Of a stretch of 64,000 bases of DNA, positions 1-9,191 are shown piece by piece (within the stretch, counting starts at the first letter, position 1; each line of letters begins with the position of its first letter). The DNA is taken from assembly GCA_030949995.1 (NCBI GenBank), contig JAUZRY010000086.1, positions 1-64,000 on the forward strand, written 5' to 3'. The position numbers were made by a program, and so were the translations under genes. Under the pieces are notes generated by a model that did no database searches, was not told the DNA's origin, and worked only from the letters and a program-made list of their open reading frames with translations. Origin of the DNA: Ardenticatenia bacterium (GTDB lineage Bacteria > Chloroflexota > Anaerolineae > Ardenticatenales > Ardenticatenaceae).

Positions 1-1
1 G

Positions 2-505
2 CCGGCGGAACCCGGTTCCCATCCGGTCATGCCGCCGGGCCCCTTTGGCGGCAACATGGACATTCGCCACCTCACCGTGGGTACCAAACTCTTCCTGCCT
101 GTTCAGGTTGAGGGAGCCCTCTTCTCCGCCGGGGACTGCCACGCGGCCCAAGGGGACGGGGAGGTCTGTGTGACCGGCATCGAGTGTCCCATGTACGGCG
201 CGCTGTGCTTCAGGCTGCACAAGAGGCGCTCTATTCCGTCGCCCCAGTTTCAGACGCCCGGGCCACTCACGGCCAAATACGATCACAAGGGGTACTACGC
301 CACAACCGGCATTGGCCCCGATTTGATGGAGGCCGCCCGTGACGCCTTGCGCCACATGATCGATCACATGGCGGCCACCTACGGCCTCACGCCCGAGGAG
401 GCCTACGTGTTGGCCAGCATTGTGGTGGACTTGAAGATCAGCGAGGTGGTGGACAAGCCTAACTGGATCGTGAGCGCTTACTTGCCCCTGGCAATCTTCG
501 AGTAA
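2..505 (+). CDS. Acetamidase/formamidase family protein, C-terminal part (5' truncated by window edge)
   Basis: Frame open from base 2; PPGPFGGNMDIRHLTVGTKLFLPVQVEGALFSAGDCHAAQGDGEVCVTGIE is typical of the FmdA/AmdA family. Confidence 0.88.
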   Translation, partial: PAEPGSHPVMPPGPFGGNMDIRHLTVGTKLFLPVQVEGALFSAGDCHAAQGDGEVCVTGIECPMYGALCFRLHKRRSIPSPQFQTPGPLTAKYDHKGYYATTGIGPDLMEAARDALRHMIDHMAATYGLTPEEAYVLASIVVDLKISEVVDKPNWIVSAYLPLAIFE

Positions 506-2013
506 TCGTGCGGGGGAGCCATCTTCCGGGACGGCACCCTCGTGCTCCTCATGGCTTGCTCGCCTGGGGCGATGCCCCTGTGGGAACCTTCCTCGGGCGC
601 AGGCCGTGGGGCCAAGGGCAGGTGAACGGTGAACGTGCTCCCCTCTCCTTCCCGGCTCTCCACGGTCACGTATCCACCGTGAGCCTCGGCGATCCAGCGC
701 ACAATGGCCAAGCCGAGCCCACTCCCTCCCAGTTCGCGTGAACGAGCCTTGTCCACCCGGTAGAAACGCCGAAAGAGGTGGGGAATGGCTTCTGCGGGGA
801 TGCCGATGCCAGTGTCCTGCACGAGCAGACGCACCCATCCGTCATCCCGGTAGAGGGAGAGGATCACTTCCCCTTCGCGGGTGTACTTGATGGCGTTGTC
901 CACCAAGTTGAGGATCAACTGTTTCAGGCGGTCCCGGTCGCCCAGCACGATGGCCTGGTCCTCGTGGCCGAGGCGTACGCGGATGGGCTTGCCGCTGGCT
1001 TCGGCCAGGACTTTGGCCTGGAGGTAGACTTCCAAGAGGAGTGTGTCTAACTCCACAGGCTTGCGCTCGATAGGTTCCCCTTCATCAGCCCGTGCCAATA
1101 GGAGCAGATCGGCCACCAGCCGGTTGAGGCGAGCCACCTCGCTTTCAATGGTCTTGATGGCCTGGGCACGAGTCTTGGGGTCGTCCAGCACCCCCCGCTT
1201 GAGGAGGTCAATGGTGGCCTGGAGAGCGGTCAGGGGCGTGCGGAGCTCGTGGCTCACGTCGGCTACAAAGCGTTGCTGATCCCGGAAGACATCGTCAAGG
1301 CGGGCGAGCATCTCGTTAAAGGCGCTCACCAGTCGGCCGATTTCATCGCTGGTGCCCGGCTCGGGGATGCGCTTGCCCAAATCCTCCGCACGGGAGATGC
1401 GCAGGGCGGCTTGAGTGACTTGGTCCACCGGAGCGAGGGCGCGCTGGGCCAGCCACGCCCCCACGACCAGCGCCGCCAACAGGGCCAGCATCCCCCCGAA
1501 GAGCACGACAGTGACCAGGCGGCGCATGTTGCGGTCAATCTCGTCCAGGGATTTGCCCACCTGGACGATGGCGATGGGCCTGCCCGAGGCATCGATGACC
1601 GGATAGGTCAAAATGCGCATCCGCCCTCCCTCGGAGCCGCGCACCGTGCGCAAGGTGGGCAGCCCCCGGTAGGCTTGCCGGTACGCCTCCTGGCTCAGCT
1701 CCAGGCTTTCCTCGCCCAAGTTGGCACTGCGCATCCAGACGTTGCCGTCAGCCAAGCGCAGCTCCACGAAGATGTCCGGGGAGCCGAAGGCGTCGAGGGG
1801 GGGCATGGCCAAGGGGGTGTTCACATCGGCCTGGCGGGCCTCGTGCACCACGAGCACCGAGGCGGCCACGCGCCGGGCGACTGACTCCAGCTCCCGCGAG
1901 ACTTGTTGGTTCATGGCAATGTAGACGGAGCCCACCAGCAGCAGGCTGAACAAGACCAACGTGGCTGCCAGCAGGCCGACGTACCAGAGGGTCAGGCGGA
2001 GGCGGATGGGCAT
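478..2013 (-). CDS. Sensor histidine kinase (TM, HAMP, HisKA, HATPase)
   Basis: Two TM segments, HAMP-like region, FVADVSHELRTPLTAL H-box, N/G1/G2 boxes; start re-set to MPIRLRLTLWYVG (the ORF-track start is over-extended). Confidence 0.93.
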   Translation of the reverse strand: MPIRLRLTLWYVGLLAATLVLFSLLLVGSVYIAMNQQVSRELESVARRVAASVLVVHEARQADVNTPLAMPPLDAFGSPDIFVELRLADGNVWMRSANLGEESLELSQEAYRQAYRGLPTLRTVRGSEGGRMRILTYPVIDASGRPIAIVQVGKSLDEIDRNMRRLVTVVLFGGMLALLAALVVGAWLAQRALAPVDQVTQAALRISRAEDLGKRIPEPGTSDEIGRLVSAFNEMLARLDDVFRDQQRFVADVSHELRTPLTALQATIDLLKRGVLDDPKTRAQAIKTIESEVARLNRLVADLLLLARADEGEPIERKPVELDTLLLEVYLQAKVLAEASGKPIRVRLGHEDQAIVLGDRDRLKQLILNLVDNAIKYTREGEVILSLYRDDGWVRLLVQDTGIGIPAEAIPHLFRRFYRVDKARSRELGGSGLGLAIVRWIAEAHGGYVTVESREGEGSTFTVHLPLAPRPAPEEGSHRGIAPGEQAMRSTRVPSRKMAPPHDYSKIARGK

Positions 2014-2044
2014 GTTCTGGTAGAAAGTGCCCCGGAACACGCCG

Positions 2045-2722
2045 CTACTCCTCGCGCAAGACGTATCCCACCCCGCGCACTGTGTGGATAAGCCTGGGCT
2101 CGCCGCCCGCCTCCAGCTTGTTGCGCAGATAGCGAATGTACACGTCCAGCAAGTTGCTCTCCCCGCCGAAATCGTAGCCCCACACCCGCTCGTAGATGAG
2201 CTCACGGGGCAGCACTTGGCGGGGATGGCGCATGAAGAGCTCCAACAAATCGTACTCCTTCGGCGTGAGGTCAATCACTCGGTCAGTGCGGCGGGCCTGG
2301 CGTGTGCCCGTGTCGAGCTCCAAGTCGGCGAAGCGCAACACCTCGGGTGTGGCCTGGGTGCGGGCCCGTCGCAACAGTGCCCGCACGCGGGCCAACAGCT
2401 CCTCGAAGGAGAAGGGCTTGACGACATAATCATCGGCCCCGCTTTCGAGGCCCAGCACGCGGTCGGCCACCGCGTCCTTGGCCGTCAGGATCAGGACGGG
2501 CACGTCGTCGGCCCGTCGCAAGCGGCGCAGGACATCGAGGCCGTCCATGTCGGGCAGCATGAGGTCCAAGATGACCAGGTGAGGGGGACGCTCGCGGGCC
2601 AGGCGGAGCCCCTGCTCCCCGTTTGGGGCGACGTCCACCTCAAAGCCTTCGTAGAGGAGTCCACGGCGCAAGAGGTCGGCAATTTTGGGATCATCTTCGA
2701 TAACCAGAACGCGTTCGGCCAT
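2045..2722 (-). CDS. OmpR/PhoB-family response regulator
   Basis: [22 protein letters not shown] receiver plus winged-helix C-terminus ([23 protein letters not shown]...[13 protein letters not shown]); start re-set to MAERV. Confidence 0.93.
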   Translation of the reverse strand: MAERVLVIEDDPKIADLLRRGLLYEGFEVDVAPNGEQGLRLARERPPHLVILDLMLPDMDGLDVLRRLRRADDVPVLILTAKDAVADRVLGLESGADDYVVKPFSFEELLARVRALLRRARTQATPEVLRFADLELDTGTRQARRTDRVIDLTPKEYDLLELFMRHPRQVLPRELIYERVWGYDFGGESNLLDVYIRYLRNKLEAGGEPRLIHTVRGVGYVLREE

Positions 2723-2878
2723 ATTGTGTCCTCTCCGTGTGCTTGCCAAAATAGCCTTTCCCCTTACTATTGTAGCACGTCCGCGCAAGAGGAACGAGAA
2801 CGCGCGTGGCCGGACGAGGAGGAGCACTGGCCGGCCACACCGTCCCCCGACGTGGCAGCTTGTCAACCAATCGAACCC

Positions 2879-5564
2879 ATGCACCACTGGCACACGCTCT
2901 CCCCCGAAGAGGTGGGCACCCAACTGAAAAGCGATGTGCAGCGCGGCCTGTCACAGGATGAGGCTGCCCGCCGGCTGGCCAGGTACGGCCCGAATGAGCT
3001 CCAGACGGCCGGCCACCACAGCCCGTGGCAGATTCTGGCCGCTCAGTTCAAGGAGACCATGGTGCTCATCTTGGTGGCGGCCGGCGTGATCTCATACTTC
3101 ATCGGTGACGTGAAGGACACAGTGGTCATCGCCGCCATCGTAGTGCTCAACGCCGCGTTGGGCTTTGTGCAGGAGTATCGGGCTGAGCGGGCTCTGGAAG
3201 CCCTTCAGCGGTTGGCCGTGCCCCACGTTCACGTGGTGCGTGACGGACACGTGACGGAGATCGAGGCCACGGCACTCGTGCCCGGCGATGTGGTGCTCCT
3301 GGAGGCAGGCAACAGCGTTCCGGCCGACGCCCGGCTGGTAGAAGCGGTGAACTTGCAAGTGCAGGAGGCGGCCCTAACCGGCGAGTCGGTGCCCACGGAG
3401 AAACGGGTTGACCCCATTCCCGACGATACTCTTCCCCTGGGCGACCGTCACAACATGGTCTACATGGGCACGGCTGTCACCTACGGCCGCGGGCGGGCCA
3501 TCGTGGTGGCCACCGGAATGAAGACCGAACTGGGCCGTATCGCCTCCCTGTTGCAGGGCGTTGAACAGGAGGCCACGCCACTCCAGCGCCGAATGGACCA
3601 ATTGGGCAAGCGGTTGGCCCTGGTGGCCCTCCTGCTGGTGGGCGTGGTCTTCGCCCTTGGCATGTGGCGCGGGGGTGATCTGGGCGACATGTTGCTCACG
3701 GCCATTAGCCTGGCCGTGGCCGCCGTGCCCGAGGGGCTGCCCGCCGTGGTCACCATCTCTCTGGCCTTGGGCGCACGGCGCATGGTGCGCCGGAACGCCC
3801 TGGTGCGACGCTTGCCCGCCGTGGAGACGTTGGGCTCCGTCACGGTCATTTGCTCGGACAAGACGGGTACCCTCACCGAGAACCGTATGACCGTCACCGT
3901 GCTCGATATCGCCGGCCGCACGGTGGAGCTGGACGCGCCCCGCAGCGGCCTCTTGGACGCACCTCCCCCAGTTTCCCTCACCCCCTCCCTTGAATTCCTC
4001 ATTGTGGGCGGTGCCCTCTGCAACGACGCCCAAGTGCGCCACGACCGGGCTGAGCTCGGGCGGTTTCACGTGATCGGGGATCCCACCGAGGCCGCGCTGG
4101 TGATGGTGGCCGCCCGTTTCGGCTTCCTGAAGGACGAGCTGGAACAGCTCTTTCCCCGCGTGGCCGAGGTGCCCTTTTCCTCCGAGCGGAAGCGCATGAC
4201 GACGGTCCACCACGTGCCGGCCCGTCACGAGTGGCTCCGAGCTGTGCACACGCCTTACGTGGCCTTTTGCAAGGGGGCCGTGGAGGAGCTGTTGGAACGC
4301 TGTGTGGGGGTCTGGGACGATGGCATCATCCACCCGCTGGACGGGGCATGGCGTCGGCGCATCCTGGCCGCCAACGAACGGCTGGCGGCCAACGGCCAAC
4401 GTGTGTTGGGCGTGGCCTTTCGCCCCCCTCGACGCTGTTGAGACCGGGAGCGTGGAGCAGGAACTGATATTCATTGGGCTGGTGGGCATGATCGACCCAC
4501 CCCGCCCAGAGGCGCGGGAGGCTGTGGAGAGCGCCCGGCGGGCCGGAATTCGTCCGGTCATGATTACCGGGGACCACCCGCTGACAGCTCAAGCCGTGGC
4601 CGCCCGGCTCGGCATGTACTCTCCCGGCGACAGAGTGCTCACCGGCCGGGAGCTGGACCGCATGGACGTGGTGGAGCTGGTCCCCATTGTGGAGCGCGTG
4701 ACCGTCTACGCCCGTGTCAGCCCGGAGCACAAGCTCAACATCGTGGCCGCCCTCCAAGAGCACCATCACATTGTGGCCATGACCGGGGATGGCGTGAACG
4801 ACGCGCCGGCCCTCAAGAAGGCGAACATTGGCGTGGCCATGGGCATCACGGGCACCGACGTGGCCAAGGAGGCGGCCGACATGGTGCTCCTCGACGACAA
4901 CTTTGCCACCATCGTGGCCGCCGTGGAGGAGGGGCGTACCATTTACGACAACATTCGCAAGTTCATCAAATATTTGCTGACCAGCAACTCGGGCGAGATT
5001 TGGACGATGCTTTTTGGCCCGCTTGCGGGGCTGCCCGTGCCCTTGCTCCCCCTCCAGATTCTCTGGATCAATCTGGTCACTGATGGCTTGCCGGCCCTGG
5101 CCCTCAGCGTGGAGCCACCGGAGCCGGATGTGATGGAGCGCTCGCCTCACCCGCCCCGCGAGACCATCTTCGCCAGGGGATTGGGCACTCACATCCTGTG
5201 GGTGGGCCTGCTCATGGGCATGCTCACCTTCGGCGTGCAGTGGTGGGCCTACGGGCGTAGCGACAACTGGCAAACCATGGTCTTCAACACCCTCGCGTTG
5301 GCCCAAATGGCCCACGTGTTAGCTATCCGCTCCGAACGGGAGTCCCTCGTGGTTCAAGGGCTCTTCTCCAACCCGTGGATGGTTTGGGCGGTGGTGAGCA
5401 CATTGCTCTTCCAGGGGCTGGTGCTCTACGTTCCGTTTCTCCAGCGCACTTTCTCCACATCCCCCCTCACGGTCGGTGAACTCCTGCTCACTTGGAGTGT
5501 TGCGGCCATAATCTTCGTGGCCGTGGAGCTGGAAAAGTGGGTTCGTCGGCGTTCCGGCCGTTAA
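2879..5564 (+). CDS. P-type cation (Ca2+-like, P2) ATPase, interrupted by one frameshift near 4422-4428
   Basis: [72 protein letters not shown]-terminal ORF 2879-4441 continues in ORF 4302-5564 if one C of the C6 run is removed. Confidence 0.92.
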
Positions 5565-5598
5565 CACCCCTTTAACAGACCGCTAAGTCGAGGTTAAC
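5561..5598 (+). promoter_or_regulatory. Four direct TTAAC-like half-sites at exact 11-bp period (PhoB/PhoP-type box)
   Basis: TTAAC at 5561, TTAAC at 5572, CTAAG at 5583, TTAAC at 5594; followed by TACACT (5620-5625) in a TGG-TACACT context before the CDS at 5693. Confidence 0.6.
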
Positions 5599-5692
5599 CA
5601 ACTGCCTCCCTGATGTTGGTACACTGGAGACACCACAGGCACGAAGGACGCGAAGGAAAAGCAACGACCAACATGCTTCAGGGAGGAATATC

Positions 5693-6589
5693 ATGAACCG
5701 TGTAGCGCTCTTTCTCTCAGCCGTTCTCACCTCGTTTGTGCTGGTGATTGCCGGTGCCCTCATCGGCAACATGCGTGCCTCGCCGGCCGATTCGGCTGCC
5801 GAGGCACCGGTCTCCACCCAGGTGGTGAGCCAACCAGCCGACTCCGCCGAGGTCACGTCTGTTGGCTCGCACGATCAGGGTGCCTCAGGAGCGGCTACTG
5901 CGGAGGCTGTGCCCTCCCAACCGCCGGCCCCGGACATGGCCGAGGTGGTGAACTCCTTCAACGAGGCCACCGTGGACGCCGTGGAGAACATCATGCAACA
6001 GCGCGAGTCCCAATACCAGGCACTGTTGGATCAGGCCAACCGCCAGTTGCAACAGGCCTACGCCAAACAGGAGGAGCTAGCCCGTATTGCCCAGGAGGCC
6101 CAGGCCGCTCAGGCTCAGGCTGAGCAGTTGGCCCAACAACTGGCCGAACAGCTCGCTGCCGTCCAAGCTGCCCAACAAGCCCAGGCGGCTGCACAGGCCC
6201 AAGCCCAAGCCCAACAAGCCCAAAACCAGACGGCCAGCCGCCCAGCGGCCCAGCCCCCGGCACCGACCTATGCCGTGTCCCCCGATCAGGCCGTTCAGAT
6301 CGCCTTGTCGGCTGCTAATGGGGGCACGCTCACCAAACAGCCCGAGCTGGTGCTCTTCGAGGGGACGCCAGCCTACGAGGTGGGCTTTGACCGTGGAATG
6401 ATTTATGTGGATGCCAACACTGGTGCTATACTGTACAATGGCACAGTGCCTCCTCCTCCGCCCCCCCAACAGACACGCTACGACGATGATGACGACGAGT
6501 ATGAAGAGCGTGAAGATGACGACGATGAATATCGGGAGCGTGATGACGACGACGATCACGATGACGAGCGTGAGGATGACGACGATTAA
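5693..6589 (+). CDS. Membrane-anchored/exported PepSY-domain protein with Q/A-rich coiled coil and Asp/Glu-rich tail
   Basis: N-terminal hydrophobic helix; ...VSPDQAVQIALSAANGGTLTKQPELVLFEGTPAYEVGFDRGMIYVDANTGAILY is PepSY-like; tail PPPPPPQQTRYDDDDDEYEEREDDDDEYRERDDDDDHDDEREDDDD. Confidence 0.75.
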   Translation: MNRVALFLSAVLTSFVLVIAGALIGNMRASPADSAAEAPVSTQVVSQPADSAEVTSVGSHDQGASGAATAEAVPSQPPAPDMAEVVNSFNEATVDAVENIMQQRESQYQALLDQANRQLQQAYAKQEELARIAQEAQAAQAQAEQLAQQLAEQLAAVQAAQQAQAAAQAQAQAQQAQNQTASRPAAQPPAPTYAVSPDQAVQIALSAANGGTLTKQPELVLFEGTPAYEVGFDRGMIYVDANTGAILYNGTVPPPPPPQQTRYDDDDDEYEEREDDDDEYRERDDDDDHDDEREDDDD

Positions 6590-6751
6590 CGGGGGAGGCC
6601 AGGCCCGGTGAGCTCCGGGAGTCCTGGAACTCGCCGGGCAGTCGGCCTTCTCGATGGCTCGGCGCCGCGCCGCACGGCATGACACACGTGTATCGGCAGA
6701 CGCCGAACGACCGGACCTGAACACGCACCTAGGGAATTTCAGGGCACACAT

Positions 6752-7642
6752 ATGCTCAAGGAGATACTCGGCACGATACGGGCGTTGTTGTTGGGAGTGC
6801 TGGTAGGTGTGGTCTTTGTCGTCGGCTTGACTACCGGCACTCGACTGGAGGGCGTTTCCGGAATCCGTGCCGACCGAACGCCGACGCCCGACCTCGTGGC
6901 CACTATCTCTGCCCTTGAGGCCCGGATCGAAGAGCTTGTCCAGGAAGCGCCCGGCGGGGCGATGAGAGCCTCCACACCAACATCGCCGCGCCCACCAACG
7001 CCCACGTTGCGCGTGGTCACCCGGGGCACCGTCGTGGGCACGTGGGGAAGTGTCGAGAAGGACCGGGCCGTCGAGATCGCGCGGGAGTACGTGGGCGGCG
7101 GTGAGGTAATCGCTGTTACCCAGGAGAAGAAGTACGGCACCGTGGTCTTGGAGGTGGAGTTCCGCTACGGCAGTGAGGTCTACGTGGACGTGCAGAGTGG
7201 TCGTGTGCTCTACGCCGAGATCTCGCCAGCCGACCGCCAGGCGGGGACCAACACCACGTCCACGCCGACACCGGTGCCAACGTCTACGCCCACGTTGGTG
7301 CCCCCGACGGCTACGCCGCTGCCCACGGCCACGCTGGCGCCGACGGCCACACCTACGCCAGAACCGGTGCCCCTCGCGACTGGCGACGAGGATGAACAGG
7401 GCGAGATGCGTGATGAGGAAGCTCAACAGCAACCTTCGGCAGAGGAAGCCGAAGAAGATGAACAAGCTGTGTCACCTCCTGCCCCTCAAGAACATGAGGA
7501 GGATGATAGCCCTCATCAGGATGAGAGCCGATCCGACAATGACGATCAGGATGACCGCGACGACGGTACAGACGATGATGACGATAAAGACGATAATAAT
7601 AAAGATGACGATGATGACGATGAGCACGAGGATGACGATTAG
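6752..7642 (+). CDS. Membrane-anchored PepSY-like protein with TPTPTP linker and acidic tail
   Basis: N-terminal TM; DRAVEIAREYVGGGEVIAVTQEKKYGTVVLEVEFRYGSEVYVDVQSGRVLY; Thr-Pro linker; DDDDDKDDNNKDDDDDDEHEDDD tail. Confidence 0.72.
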   Translation: MLKEILGTIRALLLGVLVGVVFVVGLTTGTRLEGVSGIRADRTPTPDLVATISALEARIEELVQEAPGGAMRASTPTSPRPPTPTLRVVTRGTVVGTWGSVEKDRAVEIAREYVGGGEVIAVTQEKKYGTVVLEVEFRYGSEVYVDVQSGRVLYAEISPADRQAGTNTTSTPTPVPTSTPTLVPPTATPLPTATLAPTATPTPEPVPLATGDEDEQGEMRDEEAQQQPSAEEAEEDEQAVSPPAPQEHEEDDSPHQDESRSDNDDQDDRDDGTDDDDDKDDNNKDDDDDDEHEDDD

Positions 7643-7686
7643 TGCCTTGACATAACAAGGCAACGTGGCAAGGCTGGAGGACGATC

Positions 7687-8166
7687 ATGGCAACGCCCAA
7701 GAGAAAGCAACAGAAGCGCAAGTCCCCTGCGGGCATTTCAGACAGCCTGAAGACGCTGATAACCGTGGCCTCGGTGGCGAGCACATTGACTGGGTGGGGG
7801 ATCTTGGCCCGCACGGACGGGAGCACAGCTCAGGCAGCAGCGGAGCCTGTGCCCACCCTGCCGCCCCCAACGCCAACCTACACGGCTACGCCAACGCCGA
7901 TCGCAACGCCAACGCCCGACTTGGCTGCCCTGCAAGCCCAGTGGCAGCAGGAGATCGAGCAACTGGTCAACACCTTGCCCCCGATCCCCACCCTGGTCCC
8001 GGCGCCAGACGTGCCCGACGTGCAGGTCAGGCCTCCGGCCCAGATCACCGTGCCGACCATTCAGGTGCCGCCCCCGCCACCCCCGGCACCAGCAGCAGCA
8101 CCGGCTAGCAGTGGAGGGGGGGGGCTCCGCCCCCACCACCGCCTCAACAGGAACTGCGGTCAGTGA
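7687..8166 (+). CDS. Small TM-anchored Pro/Thr-rich protein (3' end probably frameshifted in a G9 run)
   Basis: KRKQQKRKSPAG basic N-terminus, hydrophobic helix, TPTPIATPTP linker, PPPPPP tract; an alternative frame after 8112 gives GAPPPPPPQQELRSVSAPPPPPPPPPRTSSSR ending at 8216. Confidence 0.55.
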   Translation: MATPKRKQQKRKSPAGISDSLKTLITVASVASTLTGWGILARTDGSTAQAAAEPVPTLPPPTPTYTATPTPIATPTPDLAALQAQWQQEIEQLVNTLPPIPTLVPAPDVPDVQVRPPAQITVPTIQVPPPPPPAPAAAPASSGGGGLRPHHRLNRNCGQ

Positions 8167-8233
8167 GCGCGCCGCCCCCGCCGCCCCCGCCGCCCAGAAC
8201 GAGTTCGTCGCGGTAGGCTGAGGACCAGGAGGC

Positions 8234-9190
8234 ATGGCCATGTTGCTGCTCCACTTTCGTGCCATGGGATGTCAGATGGAAGCTCGCCTGGACTCGGATG
8301 TGCCGGGCGCACAGATGCTGTTGGCCTGGATTCCCGTCTGGTTCGAGGTCTGGGAGAGCATTTTGAGCCGTTTTCGCGACGACAGCGAGCTCTCGCGGCT
8401 CAACGCCCAAGCAGGCCGTGGGCCGGTGAAAGTCTCCACAGTGCTTTGGGAGGTGCTTCGCGAGGCAATGGAGGCAGCCGAGATGAGCGATGGCTTGGTG
8501 GTCCCTACCATATTGCCCGCTCTGCTCGCCTCTGGGTACACTTGGTCCTTCGAGCTCATGGCCAGCCGACTGTGGGACGAGCAGGCATCCATGGCCTATG
8601 CCCCGGTGACCACGGTGGGAGCATGGCGGTCTATTGTGTTGGACGAGCGCCGGCGCACTGTGGCGCTGCCGGCTGGCGTGCAGCTTGACTTGGGTGGTGT
8701 GGCCAAAGGGTGGGCCGCGGAACAAGCAGCCCGCAAGCTGGCCCACCACGCGCCAGCCCTGGTGAACGCCGGAGGGGATATTGCCGTCAGTGGCCCTCAA
8801 CGAGATGGTTCCCCTTGGCGAGTAGCCGTGGCCGATCCTTTCCACCCGGACCGCGATGTGGCCATCATCAAGCTGCACCGTGGTGCTGTGGCTACATCAG
8901 GGCGCGATTACCGGCGTTGGCAATGGGGAATGGAGTGGAAGCACCACATCATTGATCCGCGCCGTGGGGCTCCGGCCGAGACCGATTTGGTGAGCGTGAC
9001 GGCCATCGCCGAACGGGCCACACGCGCTGAGACGGCTGCCAAGACAGTCTTGATCTTAGGCACAGATGAGGGGATGCGCTGGCTCACACATCATGCTGAC
9101 GTGGCCGCCTTACTGGTACGAGAGGACGGTGATATACTCACCACCGCTACGTGGTCGAAGTACATGGTGGACGAGGAAGGAGTGCGCTGA
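8234..9190 (+). CDS. apbE: FAD:protein FMN transferase (ApbE family)
   Basis: AMGCQMEARL..., LDLGGVAKGWAAEQAAR, VNAGGDIAVSG, HHIIDPRRGAPAETDLVSVTAIAERATRAETAAKTVLILG. Confidence 0.9.
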   Translation: MAMLLLHFRAMGCQMEARLDSDVPGAQMLLAWIPVWFEVWESILSRFRDDSELSRLNAQAGRGPVKVSTVLWEVLREAMEAAEMSDGLVVPTILPALLASGYTWSFELMASRLWDEQASMAYAPVTTVGAWRSIVLDERRRTVALPAGVQLDLGGVAKGWAAEQAARKLAHHAPALVNAGGDIAVSGPQRDGSPWRVAVADPFHPDRDVAIIKLHRGAVATSGRDYRRWQWGMEWKHHIIDPRRGAPAETDLVSVTAIAERATRAETAAKTVLILGTDEGMRWLTHHADVAALLVREDGDILTTATWSKYMVDEEGVR

Positions 9191-9191
9191 A

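Noticed and set aside
6077-7465. 462-aa minus ORF with very hydrophobic stretches (VIVIVVVITLPIFIVVIFTLFILVVIIVV)
   Set aside because: Complement of the Asp/Glu-rich tails (GAC/GAT gives GTC/ATC); not a real membrane protein.
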